A stretch of DNA of 43,967 nt from Acetobacterium malicum subsp. dehalogenans DSM 11527 (lineage in GTDB: Bacteria; Bacillota; Clostridia; Eubacteriales; Eubacteriaceae). Shown here in pieces: positions 27,869-38,373 of the stretch. Made by a program: the position numbers and the translations under genes. The DNA lies in the NCBI RefSeq assembly GCF_000472665.1, contig NZ_AXAC01000038.1:1-43967 (forward strand), given 5' to 3'. How positions within the stretch are numbered: the first letter of the stretch is position 1; each line of letters opens with the position of its first letter. Under the pieces are notes generated by a model. The model made no database searches. It saw only the letters and a program-made list of their open reading frames with translations, and was not told the DNA's origin.

Positions 27869-30800
27869 TTATTTTACCTCCACATTTTTTATTCCTAAAA
27901 TTTGGCCTAATTCTGTGATCAGTGTTTCTCCGAGGGTAACCCATAAGTCTTTATTGGCCCCAAAATGTTTATCTTCGTTTTTAAGGTATAATACCACTGG
28001 CACTGGTCCTGGATACTTAATTAGAATCGATTTAACCGATTTTATCAAGGTCTTTTCTGTTAAATCCCCTAAACTCAAAACCAGCTTCTGGCGATTCTGT
28101 CCCCCGCCATTTATCTCATATGTTGTTTTGCTTTCTTTTACTTCATGGCTTTCTTTACCTTTGGGCGGCTCGCCGATGGGATAAATTTGGGCTGCAATCA
28201 CCGAGGTTCGCGCCTCTTCATTGTAATTGATCCGTCCTTTGATCACCACCGGCTGATCTGGCTTTAAATACCGGCGATATTCATCATAGGTCTTTGGAAA
28301 AATCACCACTTCGATTCGTCCGTACAAATCTTCCAGGGTCAGAAATGCCATCATTTGACCTTTTTTAGTCATCATGGTTTTCATTTCCACAATTAACCCG
28401 CCAATGCTGACCTGCTGTCCATCCCGGATACCGGCATCTTTTAAATCCTGATAGCTGTCGACAAGATTAGAAAACAAGGTGACTGTTTTCTTGAGGACGT
28501 CTTCATATTTTTCCAGCGGATGACCGGTAACGTAGAGGCCTAAAACCTCTTTTTCCAAGGCCAGCCGTTCCTCTTTGGAGAACGGCTGCTTTTGCGGGAA
28601 ATGATCTTCCTTCAAATTTATCAGTTCTTTTGAACCACCGAGTCCGGCCATATCCAACAGCGACATTTGTCCGGAGATACGATCCTTCTTTTCCCGCTGC
28701 ACCTGATCAACAATCAGTTCAGCAATAGCCAACATTTGCGCCCGGCTGCTACCGATAGCATCAAATGCACCGCCCTTGATAAGACTTTCAATGCTTCTCC
28801 GGTTCAGGGATTTCAAATCCACCCGCTCACAAAAATCCCGGAGATTCTGAAAATCGCCTTTGGTTTTGCGGGCTTCAATAATAGCAGCTATCGCATTTTT
28901 TCCCAACCCTTTAACGGCTCCCAATCCAAAACAAATGGAATTGCTGGAAACACTGAATTTCTCATAACTGGCATTAATACTGGGTGGTAATACATGAATA
29001 CCCATTTTTCGGCAATCTTCAATATATTTTGCCACTTTTTTCTCATCATCCATAATACTGGACATTAACGCGGCCATAAACTCGGTGGGATAATAACATT
29101 TCAGCCAGGCGGTCTGATAGGCGATAACCGCATAAGCCGCCGCATGGGATTTATTGAAGGCATACTTGGCAAAGTCTTTCATTTCATCAAAGATTTTTTT
29201 AGCAGCCGTTTCAGAAACCCCTCGTCGGATCGCACCTTCAACAATAACTTTACCAGTTTCATCGATTTCGCCATGAATAAAAACCTGACCCTCAGCCTCC
29301 ATCACGCTGGTCTTTTTCTTGGACATTGCCCGCCTGACCAGGTCACTGCGACCCATTGAAAAGCCAGCCACATCTCTGAAGATCTGCATAACCTGTTCCT
29401 GATAAACCATACAGCCATAGGTAACGTTAAGGATGTTCTCCAGAATGGGATGATCATAGGCAGCCAGGGACGGATTCTTCTTATTTTCAATGTAACGGGG
29501 GATCTGATCCATCGGCCCGGGCCGATAAAGCGAAATCCCGGCGATAATATCTTCAAAGCTGCCCGGCTGGAGTTCTTTAATAAACTGTTGCATGCCCCGG
29601 CTTTCCAATTGAAAAACACCGAGGGTATCACCTTTTGAGAGCATTTCATAAACCCTGGCATCATCCATTTCGAGACTGTCCAGATCCAGACGGTTGCCCG
29701 TGCTATGCTCAATATTTTCCAGCGCATCCCGGATCACCGTCAAGGTCCGCAGACCGAGAAAATCCATCTTGAGCAAGCCCAGATCTTCCAGTAAGCCCAT
29801 CGGAAACTGGGTTGTGATCACATCATTGTTTCGATAGAGGGGGATATACTCCACCAGCGGCAGATCCGAAATGACGACCCCAGCCGCATGGGTGGAGGCA
29901 TGACGGGATAACCCTTCAATGGATTGGGCGGTTTTAACCAGTTTGGCGATATCGGCATCGCTGTCTTCCATTTTTTTGAGCTCGGGGTTTTCTTTCAAGG
30001 CTTCTGCGATGGTGATATTGACCCCAGGATGAATGGGTATTTCTTTGGCGACCCGGTCGACCAGATTATAGGGCATATCCAAGGCTCGGCCAACATCCCG
30101 GAGCGCCCCCCGGGCGGCCATGGTTCCGAAGGTGATGATCTGAGCCACCCGGTCTTCCCCGTACTTGTTCACCACATAATCAATGACTTCCTGCCGCCGT
30201 TCGTAACAAAAATCCACGTCAATATCTGGCATCGTTACTCGCTCCGGGTTGAGAAAACGCTCAAACAGCAATTGATACTTAATCGGATCAATGGTGGTGA
30301 TCCCCAAACTGTAAGCAACCAGACTTCCGGCGGCACTTCCCCGTCCCGGCCCAACCATGATCTGATTGTCTTTGGCATACTTGATGAAATCCCAAACGAT
30401 CAGGAAGTAATCGTCAAAGCCCATATTGTGAATGGTTTCCAATTCATAGCTCAGACGATCCTGTAAATCTTTAGTCAGAATTTGGTATTTTTTTGCCATT
30501 CCGGCCATACAAAGACCTTTCAGGTAGTCTTCAGCCTTTTCCCCGGGAGGTAGTTCAAACTGGGGCAAATGAGTTTTTTCCAGATCAAAACTGACCTGAC
30601 AGCGTTTCGCAATACGATTAGAATTTTCAATCGCTTCCGGCAGATCAGCAAAAAGTTTGCTCATCTCCTCCTGGCTCTTTAAATAAAACTCATTGTTGGG
30701 AAAACGCATCCGTTTTTCTTCCGAAACGGTGGCAGCTGTTTGAATGCATAAAAGAATGTCATGGTTTTCACTGTCCTCTTTACGGACATAATGGACGTCG

Positions 30801-31417
30801 TTGGTAGCCACCAGCGGAATACCCATTTTTTTTGACAGTTGGATCATCCGCTCGTTGATCAAAGCTTCTTCCCTGAGGCAATGATCCTGAATTTCCAGAA
30901 AGAAATGATCTTTACCGAAAATGTTCTGATAAACAAGACAACGCTCTTCTGCTCCGGTCAGATCATTGTTTAAAATCATCTGCGGAATTTCTCCGGCAAT
31001 ACAGGCCGACAGACAGATAATCCCCTCACTATGAGCTCTTAAACAATCATGATCCACTCTGGGTTTATAATAGAATCCATCAATAAAACCTTTCGAGACA
31101 ATCTTCATGAGGTTTTTATACCCCAGGTTGCTCTCTGCTAACAAAATAAGATGCGCCCGTTCCTTGTCATAGACCGGATCCTTTTGTTCAAGGCCTCGTG
31201 GGGCCACATAAACTTCACACCCAATCACCGGATGGATTTTTTCATTGAGACAGGCCTTATAAAAATCAATGGCACCAAAAAGGACCCCATGATCAGTCAG
31301 CGCAACACTTTCCATGCCGTTTTGCGCCACCGCCTTGACCAGCTCATTGATACGCCCGAAACCATCCAACAGGCTATATTCACTATGTACATGTAGGTGA
31401 GTAAATTGTTTTTCCAT
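27869..31417 (-). CDS. dnaE: DNA polymerase III alpha subunit
   Basis: This replicative polymerase of about 1182 residues has an N-terminal PHP domain (THLHVHSEYSLLDGFGR), the polymerase core with active-site acidic residues in TMPDIDVDFCYERR and YRPGPMDQIPRYI, helix-hairpin-helix elements and a C-terminal OB fold (VSIGGLIVEMKTMMTKKGQ). No proofreading exonuclease domain is present, as is normal for DnaE. I prefer the ATG at 31417, which gives the usual MEKQFTHLHVH start. An ATG 12 codons earlier (31453) lacks a ribosome-binding site. The upstream region is shared with glpK. Confidence 0.96.
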   Translation of the reverse strand: MEKQFTHLHVHSEYSLLDGFGRINELVKAVAQNGMESVALTDHGVLFGAIDFYKACLNEKIHPVIGCEVYVAPRGLEQKDPVYDKERAHLILLAESNLGYKNLMKIVSKGFIDGFYYKPRVDHDCLRAHSEGIICLSACIAGEIPQMILNNDLTGAEERCLVYQNIFGKDHFFLEIQDHCLREEALINERMIQLSKKMGIPLVATNDVHYVRKEDSENHDILLCIQTAATVSEEKRMRFPNNEFYLKSQEEMSKLFADLPEAIENSNRIAKRCQVSFDLEKTHLPQFELPPGEKAEDYLKGLCMAGMAKKYQILTKDLQDRLSYELETIHNMGFDDYFLIVWDFIKYAKDNQIMVGPGRGSAAGSLVAYSLGITTIDPIKYQLLFERFLNPERVTMPDIDVDFCYERRQEVIDYVVNKYGEDRVAQIITFGTMAARGALRDVGRALDMPYNLVDRVAKEIPIHPGVNITIAEALKENPELKKMEDSDADIAKLVKTAQSIEGLSRHASTHAAGVVISDLPLVEYIPLYRNNDVITTQFPMGLLEDLGLLKMDFLGLRTLTVIRDALENIEHSTGNRLDLDSLEMDDARVYEMLSKGDTLGVFQLESRGMQQFIKELQPGSFEDIIAGISLYRPGPMDQIPRYIENKKNPSLAAYDHPILENILNVTYGCMVYQEQVMQIFRDVAGFSMGRSDLVRRAMSKKKTSVMEAEGQVFIHGEIDETGKVIVEGAIRRGVSETAAKKIFDEMKDFAKYAFNKSHAAAYAVIAYQTAWLKCYYPTEFMAALMSSIMDDEKKVAKYIEDCRKMGIHVLPPSINASYEKFSVSSNSICFGLGAVKGLGKNAIAAIIEARKTKGDFQNLRDFCERVDLKSLNRRSIESLIKGGAFDAIGSSRAQMLAIAELIVDQVQREKKDRISGQMSLLDMAGLGGSKELINLKEDHFPQKQPFSKEERLALEKEVLGLYVTGHPLEKYEDVLKKTVTLFSNLVDSYQDLKDAGIRDGQQVSIGGLIVEMKTMMTKKGQMMAFLTLEDLYGRIEVVIFPKTYDEYRRYLKPDQPVVIKGRINYNEEARTSVIAAQIYPIGEPPKGKESHEVKESKTTYEINGGGQNRQKLVLSLGDLTEKTLIKSVKSILIKYPGPVPVVLYLKNEDKHFGANKDLWVTLGETLITELGQILGIKNVEVK

Positions 31418-31681
31418 CTTTTCTTTCACTTTACTGTTAAAATTTAGTTTCATAATTTTCTGGTTATTTCCGATTTCTTTAGTTTTTATTATAACATAGA
31501 TTCTTAAAAATGGATAGATGTTTTGTCCCGGTCGGTTGAAATTGATCCCAGCACCTTATCTCCACTTTCTTTTCTTCATTATATACTATTTTTCGATGAT
31601 TATTAAACTTCATTTGAAATGATCCACTTTAATCTCAGATTAACCTGTTATTTTTTTAACGTTATTTTTTGCCGGTAATCC
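31418..31681. other. AT-rich region upstream of dnaE
   Basis: I see no gene here. A perfect 15-bp palindrome TTAATCTCAGATTAA at 31629-31643 could be a protein-binding site for dnaE or glpK. A dnaE promoter must lie in this stretch, but I cannot pick one confidently. Confidence 0.35.
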
Positions 31682-31742
31682 TTTACATTATTTCTGAATT
31701 ATGTTATCATATGCTCGTAAATAGTTTTGCGATTGTTTACGA
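31682..31742 (+). promoter_or_regulatory. Promoter and leader hairpin upstream of glpK
   Basis: TTTACA (31682-31687) and TATCAT (31705-31710) are exactly 17 bases apart. Transcription would start near 31717, at an inverted repeat TCGTAAA (31715-31721) / TTTACGA (31736-31742). No clear intrinsic terminator lies between here and glpK, in contrast to the leader at 34200-34260. Confidence 0.55.
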
Positions 31743-31776
31743 AAAGATTTAATAATTTCATATATTGGCAGGAGTT

Positions 31777-31908
31777 ATGGAGGGCCGTACTTTCGTTTTT
31801 ACATTAAGAGAATATGTAAATTTGTTAGTATGTGCTTTTTTTGTTTGCTTTTATTCATTTCCATATGGTTTCATTATGTTTTTCAAACATAATCAAATAA
31901 ATAATTAA
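31777..31908 (+). CDS. Possible 43-residue membrane peptide upstream of glpK
   Basis: The ORF starts with ATG 31777 behind GGCAGGAG at good spacing and ends 20 bases before glpK. The peptide begins MEGRTFVFTLREYVNLLVCA and has one hydrophobic helix rich in Phe (VCAFFVCFYSFPYGFIMFF). I recognise no family. It lies where many bacteria have glpF, but it is far too short for a glycerol facilitator and shows no NPA motifs. It could be a small membrane protein, a leader peptide or a remnant. Confidence 0.4.
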   Translation: MEGRTFVFTLREYVNLLVCAFFVCFYSFPYGFIMFFKHNQINN

Positions 31909-31916
31909 ATAAATAG

Positions 31917-33419
<1,503 letters not shown>

Positions 33420-33453
33420 TCGGATTCAATCTTAAAAATTCATGAATGATTCT

Positions 33454-33495
33454 ATTGTTGGGGTGTTTAAAACACCCCGGCAATTTAGATTTTAC
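33454..33495 (+). terminator. Rho-independent terminator after glpK
   Basis: GGGGTGTTT (33460-33468) and AAACACCCC (33470-33478), extended by wobble pairs ATTGTT/GGCAAT, form a long stem followed by a broken T-rich stretch. It separates glpK from the glpP promoter. Confidence 0.65.
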
Positions 33496-33519
33496 TCTTT
33501 CCTATTTTTGTGATTGTGT

Positions 33520-33525
33520 TATAAT
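33520..33525 (+). promoter_or_regulatory. Extended -10 promoter of glpP
   Basis: A perfect TATAAT is preceded by TGT, giving an extended -10 box, 36 bases before the glpP start. The -35 region 17 bases upstream is poor (CTTTCC). Confidence 0.6.
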
Positions 33526-33560
33526 GAATTTACAAATACGATCCTACCGGGAGGAGTTTT

Positions 33561-34172
33561 ATGTCGACGAGAAAATGTCTTCTCATGTTTCAGGACAACC
33601 CCATTATTGTCGCCGTTCGTAATCCTAAGGATATTTACGATGCTATTCACTCAAAATCGCAGATCATCTTTTTGCTGACCGGCAACGTCTATAATCTTAA
33701 AAAAATGGTAGAGCTTTGTACCAAAGCCGACAAACACGTGTTTACCCATTTAGATCTCATTAAAGGTTATTCCCAGGATAATTATTTTATTAAATATCTG
33801 AAAGACGAGATCAAACCAACGGGCATTATTACCACCAAAAACAATATTATCACTCGGGCCAAACAGGAAGGTCTTATGACTGTTCAGCGTCTATTTCTAT
33901 TGGATTCATCTGCCATGGATATTTCAATCAATTCGGCCAAAAAAATTAAGCCCGATGCCATCGAAATTCTGCCTGGCCTGGTTCCAAAGCTGATCGCAGC
34001 CGTTAAAAAAGAGGTCGATATTCCAATTGTTACCGGGGGATTCATAGAGACAGAAGAAGAAGTTCGTTCTTGTCTTGCTGCTGGTGCTTTATCGGCCAGC
34101 ACATCTCACAAGCCGTTGTGGGATAAAATAGAGCTTATTCGCAATGAACAGAGATTGTTACGCAACGAATAA
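33561..34172 (+). CDS. glpP: Glycerol-3-phosphate responsive antiterminator
   Basis: This 203-residue GlpP-family protein adopts a TIM-barrel-like fold. In Bacillus it binds glycerol 3-phosphate and then the mRNA leader of glp genes to prevent termination. Family stretches visible are FLLTGNVYNLKKMVE, VFTHLDLIKGYSQD, GIITTKNNIITRAKQ, RLFLLDSSA and PDAIEILPGLVPKLI. AGGAG precedes the ATG at good spacing. A large terminator hairpin follows within 30 bases, in the leader of the dehydrogenase operon, and is the probable target. Confidence 0.92.
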   Translation: MSTRKCLLMFQDNPIIVAVRNPKDIYDAIHSKSQIIFLLTGNVYNLKKMVELCTKADKHVFTHLDLIKGYSQDNYFIKYLKDEIKPTGIITTKNNIITRAKQEGLMTVQRLFLLDSSAMDISINSAKKIKPDAIEILPGLVPKLIAAVKKEVDIPIVTGGFIETEEEVRSCLAAGALSASTSHKPLWDKIELIRNEQRLLRNE

Positions 34173-34199
34173 GTTAAAATAAAATACAAGGCAACGGAG

Positions 34200-34260
34200 A
34201 GCCATACTGTTTTCTTAAATGAATCCTTATTTAAGAAAATCGTATGGCTTTTAATTTTTT
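34200..34260 (+). terminator. Leader terminator, probable GlpP antitermination target
   Basis: AGCCATAC (34200-34207) pairs with GTATGGCT (34242-34249). Within it TTTTCTTAAA (34210-34219) pairs with TTTAAGAAAA (34230-34239). A T-rich tail follows to 34260. The hairpin lies between glpP and the dehydrogenase genes with only 23 bases to the next start. This suits control by glycerol 3-phosphate through GlpP. It could also simply end the glpP transcript. Confidence 0.75.
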
Positions 34261-34283
34261 ATAGTTCTTAGGAGGAATAAATT

Positions 34284-35753
34284 ATGTATGATATCGCCAT
34301 TATTGGAGCTGGTATTGCCGGTTCCTACATTGCTCGGGAGTTAACCCGGTACAAACTGGACATCGTTTTGTTAGATGGAGAAAATGATGTTGGAAATCAG
34401 ATTACGATGGCCAATTCTGCCATCGTCCATGCTGGCTTTGATGCCCCAGCCTATAAATTGAAAGGAAAATTCAACGCCACTGGAAACCTGATGTACGATA
34501 AGGTTTGTGAGGATCTGGATGTTCCCTTTAAACGCTGCGGCTCGCTGGTTGTTGCCCATGACGAATATGAAATGGCAACCATTCATGAGCTTTACCAGAA
34601 TGGTTTGAAAAACGGTGTTCCGGGTTTAAAAATCTTATTTAAAGAAGAAGTCCATGCCATGGAACCCAATATTAACGAAGATATTTGCGGCGCTCTTTAT
34701 GCCCCCACCGCCGGGATTGTATCACCTTTTGAACTCTGTGTTCACGTGGCTGAAAACGCTGTCGACAATGGTGTCACCCTTAAACTGAATCACATGGTCA
34801 CTGCTATCGACAAGGCCGATGATCATTTCAAAATCACTACTAATGCTGGTGAAATCGAAGCCAAGTTTGTGATCAACGCCGCCGGTGTCTATGCCGATGA
34901 TATCTACGAGATGGTTGGCGAACCTTATTTCCAACTGTTGGCCCGAAAAGGTAACTACTTTATCTTCGATAAAGAAGCTGGTTCCCTCGTCAATAGTGTT
35001 GTTTTCCCCTGTCCATCAAAAAAAGGTAAAGGAATTCTGGTCGCTCCCACCGTCCATGGCAACCTGTTGATCGGCCCGGATGCCGAACCGGTTGATAAGG
35101 GCGATATTTCCACCACCACCGAACGATTGGATTATATTAAACAAAATGCACTGAAGAACTGTCCTTCCCTACCTTTTAATAAAATTATCCGATCCTATGC
35201 CGGGCTGCGAAATACCCCAATTAAGGATACCTTTACCACCACCGATGGTGATTTCATTATTGAAGAATCCCCGGTAAAAGGCTTTATTAATGTGGCTGGA
35301 TACGAATCACCAGGACTCACCTCAATTCCTGCGGTAGCTCACTATGTGGTCGAAGAACTTGTGAAACCGTTGATCCCGGATATTGAAGAAAATCACGACT
35401 ATAATCCCAAGGTTCGAAAACATCTACGCTTTGATGAAATGACTGAGGAAGAAAAAGTCGAAATTATCAAACAGGATCCCAAATACGGTAAGGTTATCTG
35501 TCGCTGTGAAACCATTACTGAAGGTGAAATTATTGATGTTATTCACCGCAGTGCTGGTGCCCGCACTGTCAAATCAGTAAAAAAACGCTGTCGCGCCGGA
35601 ATGGGTCGCTGTCAGGGTGGCTTCTGTTCACCCCGGGTGGTTGAGATTCTGGCTCGGGAACTGAATTGTTCATTGGATGATATTATGTACGATCAACAGG
35701 ATTCGACCTATATCCTTTCAGGTCACACGAAATCCGTTAAGGAGGAGGCGTAA
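34284..35753 (+). CDS. GlpA-like glycerol-3-phosphate dehydrogenase with BFD-type [2Fe-2S] domain
   Basis: This 489-residue flavoprotein has the FAD motif IIGAGIAGSYIARELTR, a DAO-type catalytic domain and a C-terminal bacterioferritin-associated-ferredoxin-like domain. In that domain VICRCETITEGE and CRAGMGRCQGGFC supply the [2Fe-2S] cysteines. Such GlpA-like enzymes oxidise glycerol 3-phosphate to dihydroxyacetone phosphate. Context fits: glpK, glpP and two partner genes in a tight operon. TAGGAGG precedes the ATG. A related 2-hydroxyglutarate-type oxidase activity is a lesser possibility. Confidence 0.88.
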   Translation: MYDIAIIGAGIAGSYIARELTRYKLDIVLLDGENDVGNQITMANSAIVHAGFDAPAYKLKGKFNATGNLMYDKVCEDLDVPFKRCGSLVVAHDEYEMATIHELYQNGLKNGVPGLKILFKEEVHAMEPNINEDICGALYAPTAGIVSPFELCVHVAENAVDNGVTLKLNHMVTAIDKADDHFKITTNAGEIEAKFVINAAGVYADDIYEMVGEPYFQLLARKGNYFIFDKEAGSLVNSVVFPCPSKKGKGILVAPTVHGNLLIGPDAEPVDKGDISTTTERLDYIKQNALKNCPSLPFNKIIRSYAGLRNTPIKDTFTTTDGDFIIEESPVKGFINVAGYESPGLTSIPAVAHYVVEELVKPLIPDIEENHDYNPKVRKHLRFDEMTEEEKVEIIKQDPKYGKVICRCETITEGEIIDVIHRSAGARTVKSVKKRCRAGMGRCQGGFCSPRVVEILARELNCSLDDIMYDQQDSTYILSGHTKSVKEEA

Positions 35754-35755
35754 TC

Positions 35756-37021
35756 ATGATTTATGATGTTGTTATTTTAGGTGGCGGACCAGCTGGTCTG
35801 GCTGCAGCAGTAGAAGCTAAAAATGATGGGGCTGAACAGGTCCTGATCCTTGAAAGAGACCGGGAATTAGGTGGCATTCTTAACCAGTGTATCCATAATG
35901 GTTTTGGTCTGCATACCTTTAACGAAGAATTAACCGGACCGGAATATGCCGAACGTTATATTCAGAAGGTTATCGATTTGAATATCCCCTATATGCTGGA
36001 TACCATGGTTCTGGATATGCATGATAACGGCGATCTCAAATCGATTCACGTTATCAATGAAGAAAACGGGTACATGATTATTGAAACTAAGGCTGTTGTG
36101 TTAACGATGGGATGTCGGGAACGAACCTCTGGAGCGATTGGGATCCCCGGATATCGCCCATCTGGTGTATTCACCGCTGGTACAGCTCAACGCTTTATTA
36201 ACATGGAAGGCTACATGCCTGGTAAAGAAGTGGTTATCCTCGGCTCCGGAGACATCGGACTGATCATGGCCCGCCGAATGACCCTGGAAGGCGCTCATGT
36301 TCAGGCTGTCTGTGAGCTGATGCCCTATTCCAATGGTTTAGTGCGAAACATTGTTCAGTGTCTGGATGATTATGATATTCCGTTAAAATTAAGCCATACC
36401 ATTACCTTTATCCATGGTAAGGATCGCTTAGAAGGGGTTACCGTTGCCAAGGTTGACGAGAAACTTAAAGTGATTCCTGGCACCGAAGAATATATTCCCT
36501 GTGATACCCTGCTGCTTTCCGTCGGATTAATCCCTGAGAATGAAATTACCCGTAATGCCGGTGTTGTGATGGATAACCGAACCAATGGCGCCATTGTCGG
36601 CGAACTGCGTCAGACCTCCATGCCTGGTGTTTTTGCCTGTGGTAATGTCGTACACGTTCATGACCTGGTGGATTTTGTTAGCGAAGAAGCGGTTCTTGCC
36701 GGTAAAGGTGCGGCCAAATACATCAAGGGCGATCTCGATACTGAGATCACCTTCACCACCACCAACGGCGACGGTATTGGCTATGTTGTTCCGCAACAGG
36801 TTGCCATGAAAAATGTGGAAGAAAAAGTTACCTTCTACATGCGGGTCCGTCAGGTCTTTCAGGACAAGGTGGTTAATGCCTATATCGGCGACCAGTTAAT
36901 CGCCACTAAAAAAGAAAAGAAATTACTGCCCGCAGAAATGGTGAATTTTAAAATTAGCAAAGATGTTTTAGCTCAATATCCTGCCGGAGAAATCCGATTT
37001 GTCGTAGAGGAGGCAAAATAA
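35756..37021 (+). CDS. NAD(P)/FAD-dependent oxidoreductase partner of the GlpA-like enzyme
   Basis: This 421-residue two-dinucleotide-domain flavoprotein has an FAD motif (ILGGGPAGLAAAVEA), GGILNQCIHNGFGL, GCRERTSGAIGIPGYRPSG and an NAD-type Rossmann motif (VVILGSGDIGLIMARR). It ends with a second FAD contact (GVFACGNVVHVHD). It lacks the usual CxxxxC disulfide of disulfide reductases. Two bases separate it from the GlpA-like gene, and it shares one base with the DUF1667 gene, so the three products probably form a complex. It may pass electrons to or from NAD(P). The acceptor is not known from the sequence. Confidence 0.85.
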   Translation: MIYDVVILGGGPAGLAAAVEAKNDGAEQVLILERDRELGGILNQCIHNGFGLHTFNEELTGPEYAERYIQKVIDLNIPYMLDTMVLDMHDNGDLKSIHVINEENGYMIIETKAVVLTMGCRERTSGAIGIPGYRPSGVFTAGTAQRFINMEGYMPGKEVVILGSGDIGLIMARRMTLEGAHVQAVCELMPYSNGLVRNIVQCLDDYDIPLKLSHTITFIHGKDRLEGVTVAKVDEKLKVIPGTEEYIPCDTLLLSVGLIPENEITRNAGVVMDNRTNGAIVGELRQTSMPGVFACGNVVHVHDLVDFVSEEAVLAGKGAAKYIKGDLDTEITFTTTNGDGIGYVVPQQVAMKNVEEKVTFYMRVRQVFQDKVVNAYIGDQLIATKKEKKLLPAEMVNFKISKDVLAQYPAGEIRFVVEEAK

Positions 37022-37383
37022 TGAAAAAAGATATGACTTGTATTGTTTGCCCCATCGGGTGCCAAATGACCATTGAAGAAAAAGCCGATGGTACCTACGA
37101 GGTTACCGGCAACACCTGTAAGCGTGGACCAAAATACGCGATCAATGAAATGACCAACCCCACCCGGGTTATTCCAACCACGGTGGTGATTAAGAACGCC
37201 ATGCTTCCCCGTCTGCCCGTCAAAACGGCAGAACCAATCCCCAAAGGCCAGATTTTTGATGCCATGGCCGTTATCAACCAGGTTGTTGTCGAAGCGCCCG
37301 TCAAAACCGGTGACGTTGTCATCAAAGATCTTCTAGGTCTCGGGATTGATGTGGTTGCCACCAGAACAATGGATAAATGCTAA
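37021..37383 (+). CDS. DUF1667 protein, small subunit of the glycerol-3-phosphate dehydrogenase set
   Basis: This 120-residue DUF1667 protein has CIVCPIGCQM (C7, C10, C14) and a fourth cysteine in TGNTCKRGPKYA, a likely iron-sulfur or zinc site. The rest includes the typical NPTRVIPTTV. The ATG overlaps the preceding stop (TAATG). In many anaerobes this family follows the GlpA-like and FAD oxidoreductase genes. Its biochemical role is unproven; an electron-transfer or structural subunit is likely. Confidence 0.87.
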   Translation: MKKDMTCIVCPIGCQMTIEEKADGTYEVTGNTCKRGPKYAINEMTNPTRVIPTTVVIKNAMLPRLPVKTAEPIPKGQIFDAMAVINQVVVEAPVKTGDVVIKDLLGLGIDVVATRTMDKC

Positions 37384-37407
37384 TGCCTTTGTTCTGAATC
37401 ATTTATT

Positions 37408-37460
37408 AACAGGATCTGAAAATAATCTCAACAATTATTTTCAGATCCTGTTTTTATTTT
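37408..37460 (+). terminator. Rho-independent terminator of the glycerol-3-phosphate dehydrogenase operon
   Basis: A perfect 19-bp stem joins 37408-37426 (starting AACAGGATCTG) to 37434-37452 (ending CAGATCCTGTT), with a 7-base loop and a T-tract. Confidence 0.95.
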
Positions 37461-37596
37461 CCATTTCTGTAAATCAAACTCGCTATCGAACTCGTAACGA
37501 CAAAATATTAATTTGTTACAAAACAGACATTGAATTACAACCATCTTTCATGATATGTTTAACTATACAAATTCTACTATATAAAGGTGCTACCCG

Positions 37597-38361
37597 ATGT
37601 TTGATAAAATAAAACAACATTTAAATAAAAACCTGATCCTTGCTATTCTTGTTCCCTGCATCATTATCATGATTACCTTGATTATTCACTATCAATCGGT
37701 CGCCAGAGAAAAAGCCAAACTGGACGAGGGAGTCCAGATTCTAACCGCCTTGGAAACCCGTGATCTCTACACAATGGAAGAAAAAATCGATTTTATGAAA
37801 CGTCAAGCCGTTGATTCCGGCGATTATTCCGCTTTATTTGGAACTGCCGTTGTTTTTGGTGATTCCATCGCCGAAGGACTCGGTTTATACGGTTTTTTAA
37901 GTCCGACCTCGCTGGTTGCTGTGATGGGCAAATCCACCGAAAACAGTCTGGAAGATGTGCCAAGTCTGGTTAATCTGGCACCGCGAAATGTTTTTTTTGA
38001 GTTGGGGCTTAATGATATCAGTCATCCTTACAATACCCTGGAATCCTATCTTAGTCATTACGAAAAAATCATCGATTCGGTTCGACTGCAATTGCCCAAT
38101 ACACAAATCTATATTTGCAGCATCTTCCCGGTTACCGATGAAGCGCTCAAAGAAAACCCGGAGTTCAGTCAGATCGAGAGCTATAATACCGCCCTGGCTG
38201 AAATGGCTAAACGAAAAAACGTCCATTATATTGACACCTATACCTTTTTAAAAAACAATCCTCAGTATCATGACGAGGACGGCATCCATGTGATCCGGGA
38301 ATTTTACCCCCTCTGGATGGATACCCTTGTTAATAACAGTGATCTGAAAAATTTATTATAG
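37597..38361 (+). CDS. Membrane-anchored SGNH/GDSL hydrolase
   Basis: This 254-residue protein has an N-terminal membrane helix (about 12-31) and an extracytoplasmic SGNH domain: S90 in VVFGDSIAEG, a glycine in block II (GKSTENS), N139 in GLND and D228/H231 in DEDGIHV. It probably adds or removes acyl groups on a surface polymer. It is the first gene of an operon with an MBOAT acyltransferase and a DHHW protein. AAAGGTG lies upstream of the ATG. Confidence 0.85.
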   Translation: MFDKIKQHLNKNLILAILVPCIIIMITLIIHYQSVAREKAKLDEGVQILTALETRDLYTMEEKIDFMKRQAVDSGDYSALFGTAVVFGDSIAEGLGLYGFLSPTSLVAVMGKSTENSLEDVPSLVNLAPRNVFFELGLNDISHPYNTLESYLSHYEKIIDSVRLQLPNTQIYICSIFPVTDEALKENPEFSQIESYNTALAEMAKRKNVHYIDTYTFLKNNPQYHDEDGIHVIREFYPLWMDTLVNNSDLKNLL

Positions 38362-38373
38362 AATTGGAAACTC

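Noticed and set aside
29924-30466. 180-residue plus-strand open frame
   Set aside because: It is antisense to dnaE, whose protein motifs cover the same bases; no separate evidence supports it.
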